A stretch of DNA of 64,000 nt, taken from assembly GCA_947359465.1 (NCBI GenBank), contig OX375872.1:79281641-79345640 (forward strand), written 5' to 3'. Positions 55,114-64,000 of this stretch are shown piece by piece; position 1 is the stretch's first letter, and each line of letters opens with the position of its first letter. A program made the translations under genes and the position numbers. Source of the DNA: Metellina segmentata. Taxonomy: Eukaryota > Arthropoda > Arachnida > Araneae > Tetragnathidae. Under the pieces are notes generated by a model. That model ran no database searches and was not told the DNA's origin. It was given only the letters and a program-made list of their open reading frames with translations.

Positions 55114-55680
55114 TCTATTATAAAAGGAAGTGTTTATATGTATGTAAGAAGTGTCCTGACGAATCTATAGCACTTCCAATAATGAAATTTAGCACACAGG
55201 TAGTCCTATCGTTTTTGCAAATTTTGTGTCCAACCCGAATTTTTAAATTTAATCTTGAACATTTTAAAATTAATTTATTGGCATTTAATTATTATTGTTT
55301 TCCTTCGAATGGAAACAGTATAAAGAGATCACATATTCTAAAATTATTTTTTCCCTTTCATTTTCCAAACAACGATTTCAGCGGACGAACAAAACAAATA
55401 AACAGTTTTAACGGGAGTTCTGGATTTTTTTTCTTTCTATTTCCTCGATCGTTAAAGATGGAGTAAAAATTTCAACGGATTTGAAATCTGCGGGTGTTGG
55501 CAAGCGTTATTTATTTTATGATAGCATATTTTTTTTGCGAAATAAATTTTAATCTAAAATATTTTGTAAATAATTTTTATTGGCCTTTATTTATTACTAG
55601 ACACTTCGAGGTCAGCGTTGCTTGTGGCCAAATGGGAATGCGTAGCAATCGCCGGGGTTGGCTGGCCACGCAGGGACTAG
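55114..55680 (+). mobile_element. Non-autonomous Helitron-like element, copy 2
   Basis: 5' TCTATTATAAAAGGAAGTGT, TCCTGACGAATCTATAGCAC, AATGAAATTTAGCACACAGG, and the end GGCTGGCCACGCAGGGACTA then G at 55680. Same family as 53969-54609; the terminal hairpin is decayed. Confidence 0.55.
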
Positions 55681-56278
55681 AATATATATTTTTTCGGTGC
55701 ATTGAAAATTGCTCCTTTTCTAAACATAAATCCAAATTCCTTTCTAATATTTTCAAATATTTTCTTTATTCAGCCTTTTTAAGAAAATTCTTAATTGACT
55801 GATCAATATTAAAACTAATCATTTAAATAATTAAATTAAATTACCTCACCGAAAACGAAATTACAAAGAATGCGAAACAAATCAACTGATTGAACTTAAA
55901 ACATGTTCACTGTTTGAAAACATAGTAGTCACAGTTTAAGAGATTTATGCCTTGTATTAGAGACATTTCTTGTGAAGGATGAATTCCGATAGTCTGGGAC
56001 TTTCTGCTGAGAGTATTTTGTGAGGTTAAATCTAGGGGGCTAAATGTTTTGGAGATAACACGTACTTCCTGTTTTATTCCGGGTGAAACGTTCTTTTGCT
56101 TGTTTTACAAATCAATTACAGAATATAAATCATCTTTTATTTCATAATAATTTTTTTATTTAACCTAAAACAGGTCCTCCAAAACGTGTTGCTAATGTCT
56201 CCATGAATTCTGACTAATTATTCCACACAAATAATTTAGTGTTGGAGGAAATTACCACCAGAGATTGACAAAACAGCG
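55681..56278. other. Non-coding stretch
   Basis: Nothing recognised. Confidence 0.4.
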
Positions 56279-56282
56279 TTAA

Positions 56283-57424
56283 GGGGGGTCCGGTACTAAA
56301 AATTCTAAAATCTTTAATTTTTAAGGAATTGTCTTGAAATTTTTTTTGTTGATCAACATTGTATTGTGTAATTGTATTAACAAATAGGTATTTTTTTAAA
56401 TTTATTTTTAAAATAAAATTTTAAAATGTGCAAAATTTTGACTACGTTAAAAATTGATATATCTCAAGATGTTGTGTGTCAAATTACATAATTATAGTTT
56501 TAAATTACTTACAACAATACATAATAATAATTGTCTTCGTAGAATTTTTTTTAATTGAATTCAATGTTTTAAAAAAATATTTAACCCCAAAAGTACAAAA
56601 AAAATAAAAAATAAAACACAACATAAAACCTTAGAAAAATTATCGAAGTATAAACATACATATACATAATTGCCGAAGACAAATTAAAGATATATATTTG
56701 GTAAACATGTGCAGAAAATTTCATACAATTGTGACAAATAGTTTTTCATTTATATCATTTTAATGTAAGAAAATTGCAAAAAAAGAGTATCACTGAGAAA
56801 AACGTCGTTATAGTTTTAAATTGGTAAAAAACACTTTTACGCACTTAAATTTATTTAAAATCCTCCTGGAAGGTATTGTTTCTTGATTCTTGCATTTAAT
56901 GCTTCATTTAATTTAATTTTGATGAGTTGAACTTTTATTCTGTAGTTTTGAAGGCAATTGTTGACTTCCTCGCAGCTTTCCAGAATCGTTCGAAGTCTTT
57001 CCGTTTGGACAGCATTAGAGAAGTTTTCCTAGTTACAAGACCCGAGCATTCCAGCACATCTTTTATATTAGTCCCTTGTTGAAGTCCTTAATGACTCTGA
57101 CTGCAGCAATCTGGACTCGAACTTTCGAAGCATTTAAGTTTTTAGGACAGCGTCTCTAAACCATGTTATGAAGTGATTCGCTTTGATTTTGAGTTTCCCC
57201 CTTTGCTACATTTCTCCAACAAAGAATCTGAAGCTAGTCTTTGAAATATTGACATCATCTTAACTATGATTGCAGATGTCAAGTTACTGAATTCCAAATT
57301 TCGCAGGCTCTTTAAAAGACAGAAATAAAATTTTTGTGTCATTTTATTCAGAAATATCTGTAATATTATTTAATGTAATAAAAAAAAATTAACATTTTTT
57401 TTGAGATCTTGGGTACTGGACCCC
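56283..57424 (-). mobile_element. TTAA-flanked DNA transposon, decayed
   Basis: Ends GGGGGGTCCGGTACTAAAAA (left) and, on the minus strand, GGGGTCCAGTACCCAAGATC (right). The shared GGGGTCCxGTAC is bracketed by TTAA at 56279-56282 and 57425-57428. Most of the 1142 bp is AT-rich. A transposase remnant lies on the minus strand at 56880-57190. The terminus does not match the CCCT of the piggyBac element here, so this is another TTAA-targeting family. Confidence 0.65.
56880..57190 (-). pseudogene. Transposase-like remnant inside the TTAA element
   Basis: The minus strand from about 57175 reads NMV, stop, RRCPKNLNASKVRVQIAAVR then VIKDFNKG. After a frameshift it reads TNIKDVLECSGLVTRKTSLM and LSKRKDFERFWKAARKSTIA. 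The pattern W-x-x-CPK, K-x-x-V-x-x-A-x-x-x-A-x-x-x-FN-x-G and VLExxG recurs, as I recall, in Mutator-like transposase-domain proteins of hydra and arthropods. The catalytic core is not visible. Stops show decay. Low-confidence family name, moderate confidence that it was coding. Confidence 0.4.
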
Positions 57425-57564
57425 TTAAATGATACTGGTTATTAATCGGAGTATTTTCTCCATCTTCCAATGGTTTGGAAATTTTTAAAGAGTTACAAAA
57501 AATATTTCATTACATTAATCAAAAACTACGAATTTACTGAAACTAAAAATGTGTTTTATGCCCT

Positions 57565-57745
57565 TAACCGTCCTAGTGGTTCTCCCAAAGAGGTATCTAT
57601 TCCTCGGCAAAACTGACCAGATCTTGGTGGGCAAGATGTCTCGTCATTAAGAAGAAAACTGACCAGATCTTGATCTCGTCATCATAAAAAAAATTGTCAG
57701 TATCTTTATGACGAGATAACTCGTTGAAACCACTTGAAGGGCTCA
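57565..57745 (+). repeat. GACGAGATATCTCGTC repeat family, copy 3
   Basis: CTAGTGGTTCTCCCAAAGAG, ACTGACCAGATCTTGGTGGG then CAAGATGTCTCGTCATTAA, ACTGACCAGATCTTGATCTC then GTCATCATAAAAAAAAT, and ATGACGAGATAACTCGTTGA then AACCACTTGAAGGG. The second unit is nearly identical to one in the 40155 array. Confidence 0.75.
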
Positions 57746-58494
57746 ATAAAACTATCACTTTCACATGAAAACATACACACCTTTCTTGGTGACCAGTTTT
57801 TAAAACCTCAATAATTACAATTCATATTTAGAATCTACGTGTTTATTTGGATTTTGTGTTCGCCCACAAATATTTTTTGAACTTCATATCTGGTGCTTGA
57901 CTTGTTACCTCGACTTTTTATAGTGATTTTATATCTACATAACTTTATTATTTTATACTGCGCTTGAAGCAGCTTGTAAGTTATTGGATCTTGCGCCATA
58001 AAACCTCAATCAGGAAAATAAACGAACCACTTCGAAAAACAATCATTTTTATTCAAAAGAATGTCCAAGCCTACTCAAAAGTCAAGGAGTGCAGAACTGG
58101 GATCAAAAGTCGTCGAGGGCCCGCAAACCGTATAGGCAGATGGATCCCTTTAAGATCTACTTTTAAATATCTCCCTCCTGTGACCCCTTTTCAGGTGGCC
58201 ATCCACACATTCCTTCCCCTTCCAAACAGTTGCGCTCAATCATTTTTGTGCATAATGCTACCTGAAATAAGTTGAAAGCCAAACGAATCGGAATTCCATC
58301 TTCCGTTGTACACCGCCCCAATGAAGCTCTCTGCTCTCTTCCATTGGTTGAAATCCAATCGAAATTGATTGCAGTGACCGTGTTTCAAACTTCGTCCTGC
58401 AGAAAGCGAATAATGCATTTTCTCTGCGAGAGGTCGCCCTCCATTTCCATGGAAATGAGAAGGATGAGTGGCTTAGGTGCGGCTCTTTTGACAA
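57746..58494. other. AT-rich DNA, then GC-richer unique island (58050-58494)
   Basis: No gene of conviction. From about 58050 the sequence becomes complex (AGTCGTCGAGGGCCCGCAAA, CTCCATTTCCATGGAAATGA) with several short unassigned frames on both strands. Confidence 0.35.
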
Positions 58495-59945
58495 GTGAGC
58501 AATGAGCAGTGAAGAAGATAGCAACTCCTATCGGAATCCTGTGGGCAGTGCCGCTGGTATTTCGCCACTAATTTTCATTTAGACGTCAACTTTCGACCAC
58601 GACTCTATTTCTTCCGTGAAATCTCTCGATGGTTCACTAAAGAAGGTGCTTGAAGTACCGGAGGGGATTATTTTAAAAGCAAATTGTCGGGAAATCGTCT
58701 TTGTTTTTAGAACAATTTGGAGTTAGAACTCAGGAATAGCCTCAAAAAGTTACAGTTTGGGTTCGTTGAAAACATATTTTGGTAAATAATATGTGAAAAG
58801 ATAACCCCAAAGTTGCATAGATGTGAGCAATGAGTAATGAAGAAGATAGCAACTCCTATCGAGATCTTGTGGGCAGTGCCGCTGATATTTCGCCACTAAT
58901 TTTCAATTAGACATCAACTTTCGACCACGACTCAACATTTCTTGATTGAAATCTCTCTATCGTTCACTAAAGAAGATGCTTAAGGTATCGGATGGTATTT
59001 TTAAAAGCAGAATGTCAGGAATCTGTTATTGGTTGTAATACAATTTAGAGTTTGAACTCAGTAAAAGCCTCAAAAAGTTAGTTTGAGTTCGTTTAAAGCA
59101 TTTTTAACGAACATTTTTAATCAAAAATATGAGAAAAAGATATCCTCAAAGTTGCATACATGTGTACAAGGAGTAATGGAGAAGATAGTAATTTCTATTG
59201 GGATCCTGTGGGGAATGCCGCTGATATTTCGTCGCTAATTTTCAATTAGACATCAACTTTCGATCACCCGACTCTGTATTCCTTCAATGAAATCTCTCGA
59301 TCGTTCACTAAAGAAGGTGCTTAAGGTGTCGGAAGGGATGTTTTTTAAAAGCAAAATGTCGGGAATCTGTCTTTTTTTGGAGAACAATTTGGAATTGCAA
59401 CTCGGGAAAAGCCCCAAAAATTAAAAACTGAGTTCATTTAAACTTTTTTTGGTCAAAACCAACTTTAAAAAGTTTCTCCAGATATTGCCAATTATGTAAG
59501 CAATGAGCAGTGAAGGTAGTAACTTTTATCGGGATTCTGTGGGCAATGGCGATGATATTTGGCCGCTAATTTTCATTTTAGACCTATTTCTTCAATGAAT
59601 CTTTCACTCGTCCATTAAAGAAATTGCTTAAGGCTTAGGAAATGTCGTTTTGATAGCAAATTTTCGTGAATTTTTTTTTTTCTTTCAGAACAATTTGGAG
59701 TTATTTTTGATAAAGTAGCTAAAACAATACCCAAAACTTAGTAGCTACGGAAAGCATGATTTCACAAAAATTTGAAGTATCCGACTACGTTATGAGGAAT
59801 TGTTTTTCGGGGAATTTTTCTTTATTTAAAAGAATTTTGGCGTTAAAACTCAGTAAAACTCAAAAAGTTAAAACATGACTTTGTGAAAATATTTCGATTA
59901 GTCCAAAATAGAAAAAAAAAAAAACCAAATCTTGGCAATTAATTT
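58495..59945 (+). repeat. Tandem array, four ~333-bp units plus a decayed fifth
   Basis: Units start at 58495 (GTGAGCAATGAGCAGTGAAG), 58823, 59162 and 59496. Shared blocks are AAGATAGCAACTCCTATCGG, GTGGGCAGTGCCGCTG, ATTTCGCCACTAATTTTCA, GAAATCTCTCGATxGTTCAC then TAAAGAAG, and AGAACAATTTGGAGTT. CTCAAAAAGTTA lies near the end. Units 2 and 3 have an exact inverted TAAT pair, CTAATT-TTC-AATTAG (58896-58910 and 59235-59249). Divergence rises to the right; a last partial unit fades out by 59945. No ORF. Confidence 0.85.
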
Positions 59946-60857
59946 AAGTCTAGTTTCGTAAAAACTACTTAAGTTCATAGATTTTATAAAAGTAATTGCG
60001 TTATAAAATACCTGTCTAGAGAATGAGTTATTATAATAACAATACAATATGTTTTATAGATAATTTTTTTTAGTACAAAATTGCTACCAGTAACATAAAA
60101 AAAATTGAAAAATCGCTATCAAATCCACTTTTTACATCCAAGAGTATAAATTTTTTATTTAATGACTTGATTGTAGAACATATTCTCTCCACTATTTTGC
60201 ATAGACAACAGAAAAATAGTTGAGATTATAGAACTACTTTTCAGATATCGCGTTTTGCGATCAGTAAGAAACTAAAAAAAAAATGGACTTACAACTAGAA
60301 AATAGAGTTGAGAAAAAGAATAAAAGTATGAAGGGACGGGGTAAAAAAAAACTAAACAGTTTTCAAGCGTCTACCTTCTGTTTTGTTAAAGACAGAAAGA
60401 GAATACCTATGTATTCGGCCTAAAGAATTAAGCTTGAATGCTAATACGAAATAAAAAAAATTATATTTTGACAGAAAATCTCGTTTTGAGGATGTCAGGT
60501 ATCGTAAAATCAACTTTATGATGCATGTTAATTACGAATGAGGTATAAAGTGCAGGGTGGTTACATAAAATAACTTCTAGACATACTACCCCCTTGCAAT
60601 CTCAATGAATCAGAGTGGAACTTAGATTTCGGGATTTCAAGGTATATGTTTGAGAGTTATATAAATAACAAAAACTGAGCTCTCACGTTTAAGGATACAG
60701 TTGCCAAATTTCGAACATCAACGTACACTTTTTTAAATCGCAATGCAATTGGCACATTGAAAAACCAAAAATGGCGTTGAAATTTTACCTTAAGATCTAA
60801 AAACGACTGCTCTAGAGCACTGTCAATGTTGAGGGGGAACGACAAAAGAGGAAGGTA
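59946..60857. other. Non-coding AT-rich stretch
   Basis: No gene or named repeat. Confidence 0.45.
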
Positions 60858-61145
60858 GATAGGTGGTTAAATAACGTCGCACTTGGGCAACACAACGGAC
60901 TATTGGTGACGATCCGAAATTAATTCCTAAGATAAAGATCCAAGGACAACGCCTTGTGGATTCGAATCACTGTAGAGGATGAGAACCACACCTAAGCAGG
61001 CACTCCATTCTCCAAACTTTCACACGACATCAATGAACGATAGATTTAACCTGAACCAGCCCCTGCGTGCTCGACGATCTTTGGCTGGACCAAGCTTCGC
61101 AAGCCTCTGGTTGCTAATTCGTTACTCTTCCAACTGACCATGGCT
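60858..61145 (-). mobile_element. tRNA-derived SINE, head type B
   Basis: Head on the minus strand: GAGCCATGGTCAGTTGGAAG (A-box region), ATTAGCAACCAGAGGCTTGC, then CCAGCCAAAGATCGTCGAGC. Body and tail follow: ATTCGAATCACTGTAGAGGA near 60960 and TAACGTCGCACTTGGGCAAC at 60870. The B box is decayed. Confidence 0.75.
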
Positions 61146-61182
61146 CAACAAAAGAGGAAAGAAAGGCAATAAAAAACCAAAT

Positions 61183-61402
61183 CATTGCCACCACGCCAAA
61201 GGCACCAATCAATTGACGCTTCTGCAAAAACGCGCTCAAAGTTTTGACGCTTCAGGAAATCTAGTTACCACCCAAAGGTTGTTTTCTTATGAAAATCGAC
61301 ATTTACACTAAGAATCAAGATGATTCATGGCTTTGTCATAGTATAAAACATGAAATGGTGACTCGAAACATGCAGATTGGTGCCTTGGGTGTGGCGGTAA
61401 CG
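61183..61402. mobile_element. MITE, copy 2 (about 220 bp)
   Basis: Left CATTGCCACCACGCCAAAGG then CACCAATC, right (minus strand) CGTTACCGCCACACCCAAGG then CACCAATCTGC. The interior matches copy 1 (TTGACGCTTCTGCAAAAACG, AAAGGTTGTTTTCTTATGAA). Confidence 0.7.
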
Positions 61403-61943
61403 ATAGCCATTTTACCTTTATTACAAATGCTCCCTCCACAAGGTATCCTTCACAGGCGATTGCACATGTCATGCGGGATATTGTGGAGATCATTGACACA
61501 TGTAACATTAAACAAGGAATGTGCAGATCCTCTCGGCTTAGTGGCTTCTTTCGAGTCGGGCACACTTCTAGGATTATACTTTTACAATTTTGTATAATTG
61601 GTAGCCTATTGACTTTCAGTGTTAGATGTTTGTGATTTATGCAGATTATGAACTTTATCACTGCTGCTTGTTGTCTTTCTTTTATCTTTTCTCACTAATA
61701 TTTGCTGTCTTGCTCAGTCGTTTTTAAAGCTAAAGGTAAAATTTCAATGCCACTTTTGAGTTTTCACTGTACCGATCACATTACGATAAGGAAGTGGCCA
61801 TCGCCATTCGAAATGTTTTAACTGTATTCGTAAACGGGAAAGCTCGATTCTTGTTACTTGCTTAATTCTCGAACGCATACCTTGAAATCTCTTAATCTCA
61901 AGTTTCATTCCGATTCGTTGGAAATTACGGTCGCTAAGGTAGG
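61403..61943. other. Non-coding stretch
   Basis: A 102-codon plus frame starts in the MITE (61289) and runs to 61597; it is unassigned and probably spurious. Confidence 0.4.
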
Positions 61944-62180
61944 TAGGTAGTTAATTAAACGCCGCACTGGAGTTGCACAACGGGCTATTGGTGAGGTGAC
62001 AGTCCGGGATCAATCCCGAGGGGAGAGACCCAAGGTCCCCACCACTGTCAGATGACGAGGCAACAAATGAGTTGGCACTCACCTCTCCAAATTTCCACAC
62101 CACGCCAACGTGAGAACATTTGAGGTCATGGCAGATTTAATAAGCACACAACCTCATGTTCACAACGGTTTTGTTGTCGA
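61944..62180 (-). mobile_element. SINE body, head lost
   Basis: TAATTAAACGCCGCACTGGA, GTCCGGGATCAATCCCGAGG, CACCACTGTCAGATGACGAG, and CACACCACGCCAACGTGAGA. It is cut before the head. Confidence 0.75.
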
Positions 62181-62939
62181 TAGGGGCTTATATAACGATA
62201 GTTACTCTGTGACCACCCCATAGATAACACAATTTTTATTTCGGAAAGAATGAAATAATTTTAAATTTTCCAAATGCATTTCCAAGATTGGTTTTATATT
62301 TCCAATTCGTGTAATGGTTTGGTTTGTCGCTCTATGGCCAAACCCTTTCTAATGAGCCATTGTGTATTAAAAAATAATATAGACATTGCATCTTGATACA
62401 TGAGTCCGGCGTATTAACATCGATTTTGCGATGTCTTCTACAAATCAACGAAACAGTATGCATAAAATCAAAGTTAGAAAAAAGTATGAATTGCCATTCC
62501 ATGCCACTAATATGTTATGAATCACGAATTTTCTTTAAGAGAATTCTAAAAATGGTTTCTCCGAATCTCTTCATCAAGTCAAATAAGACACTTGTTGAAG
62601 TCAGCCAGGTGATACCAATTCAAAAGTGATGTCGAGTAACGAATCAAATCAAACAAGAAGACCGAATAAGTGTCAAATTTATTTTCTGTCTATATTTATT
62701 TAATGTTGGAGATACACTGCACCTGTCTTACTGTTTCCCCAATTTTCCCTTATTGCGTGCAAGTGCACGTCCAGAAACGTACATGCAATCACCAGTTCGA
62801 AAGTGCCAAAAACTCGTCGGTACTGCCTTCTTGACTGACCACATCAATACGTTTTTTTTTTTTTTTGCCATACAGCTCTTTCGTACAATGTTATCGAGGG
62901 AAATGTAAATGAAAGCTCGTTGACGAAACACTTTTTAGA
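62181..62939. other. Non-coding stretch
   Basis: No gene recognised. A 78-codon plus frame (62393-62629) is unassigned. T14 run at 62852. Confidence 0.4.
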
Positions 62940-63560
62940 GCACCTACCAAATTAACGCCTTCCCTTATAATTTGATAAGAGGTGCCGGAGAATGGCTGTA
63001 ATTAGTATTGGAGCGAGCGCGGCGGCGAAAATAAGGAAAACGTTGAAGCCGTAGATAAAAGAGCCATTATGCGCGCAAGCACAGAGCAGAAGCTGTCAAC
63101 CGATTTCACGGCCACTTACTTCTTTTGCAAAGTGAAGAAACGATTATTTACTTTTTCCCTTTGTGGCCGCCTAATTGGTGGAGGCGACTTTTGTTATAGA
63201 AGCCTTTTTTTAATCTCTTTTGTGGACGGTGTATGTGTGTGGCGTGACAGCTCGCCTATTAATCAACAGCGTTAATAAGGACGCTTCCGCAGCCATTACT
63301 TCGATTTCATGTTTTCCGCTTCGCACTCCGCTCCAGGGGCTGCGCAGCACTCTGCAAAGGATTCAGGGCGTTTTTCAAAACGCCCAGGTTGCAGTTTTTG
63401 CGAGTTAGTGTTCTTCACTGCGCACGACTGCATTCATCCAATTTGCATGGAGTTTAAGATCTAGATTAATATCGCCTCGTGAATTGAGCGGAGCCTTATC
63501 AAGATATCGCGGGCGCAATTACAGTTGTGAACTCACCACTGCATCTACAAAGCGCGTTCT
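62940..63560. other. GC-richer unique island
   Basis: CpG-containing, non-repeated sequence (TGGAGCGAGCGCGGCGGCGA at about 63010, CATTATGCGCGCAAGCACAG at about 63065, TCCAGGGGCTGCGCAGCACT at about 63332). It includes a TAATTGG homeodomain-type word near 63172. Short open frames on the plus strand lack any domain. Candidate regulatory element. Confidence 0.4.
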
Positions 63561-64000
63561 TTTCAATTGTCCTATTTGTTGAAGGGAAAATAACATTTTA
63601 GTGTCTGTAAAATACTGATTGGGTCTAGAATGTGTGCATCTGTGGGAGGTGTAATGTGAATCCACCCCCGTGGTGCAACAGGGTAGAGCTAAATGATTCT
63701 CAAATCTGCTCTTGTAGTGTCATAATGATTAAATTTAATTGGTAGGGCATTGAGGAAAAGTGTCTGTGATATAAAAATTCCTAGAATCGTTTCATTAGCC
63801 GTTCAATAAAGTTAAATTACATGCTTTTTCTTTACCCGGATTGAAATTAGATCAGTTCGATGATATCGTTCCAGCGAAAAATATTTAAAACAATTTGGGA
63901 TAATCATGAATGTTATTCCATGACACCCCGAAACACTACAGTACGTGGTCATAACTAGCCACGCTATAATCCGTCAGTTGTGATAGTCAGGGTAAATATT
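63561..64000. other. Non-coding stretch
   Basis: Nothing recognised to the window end. Confidence 0.45.

Noticed and set aside
61289..61597. 102-codon ORF
   Set aside because: Its first third is MITE sequence and the remainder has no recognisable domain.

Overview
This is a eukaryotic, intergenic-type window of AT-rich DNA made almost entirely of transposable-element wreckage, tandem arrays and microsatellites. The organism is probably an arthropod, and my best guess is a spider or another arachnid. That guess comes from recalled resemblance of the Ty3/gypsy, Tc1, piggyBac and SINE families to chelicerate repeats and was not searched. I see no intact multi-exon host protein gene. The one feature I would call a functional host gene with high confidence is a tRNA-Leu(CAG) on the minus strand at 21136-21218.

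Layout. 1-9110: an LTR remnant, a decayed Tc1 copy, and a decayed copy of a widespread transposon-like protein family (2356-3920 resuming at 8511-9110). The gap is a Tc1 element (3921-8508, TA target duplication) that was itself hit by a piggyBac element (4187-8205, TTAA duplication), which carries two SINE copies in inverted orientation. 9650-13041: a 5'-truncated Ty3/gypsy element whose protease-end/RT/RNase H/integrase frame is broken by one stop codon. 13042-21130: an unclassified repeat, a hidden coding remnant, an internally deleted mariner sitting in a (TA)n tract, and a second, badly decayed gypsy element that contains a Helitron-like copy. 21136-32300: tRNA-Leu, the 3' end of a LINE, SINEs, tandem repeats, a reverse-transcriptase fragment, and a 552-bp Tc1 deletion derivative. 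32800-44100: duplicated complex non-coding DNA, including a four-unit array with octamer motifs at 36600-37290, a near-perfect 94-bp palindrome at 38086-38179, and a twin of the Tc1 deletion derivative. 44100-64000: more low-copy tandem arrays, a pogo-like element, two Helitron-like copies, a MITE pair, a TTAA-flanked element with a transposase remnant, a ~333-bp array with paired TAAT motifs, and GC-richer islands at 58200-58620 and 62940-63560.

How it fits together. Several SINEs share one 3' body but carry different tRNA-like 5' heads, which suggests module swapping. Three Tc1 copies have lost the N-terminal half of the transposase; two of them share the same deletion junction, so they spread as a non-autonomous subfamily. 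The GC-richer, non-repetitive islands and the low-copy tandem arrays between transposons look like regulatory DNA of a gene desert or a very long intron. That last reading is inference. All family assignments rest on reading motifs by eye.
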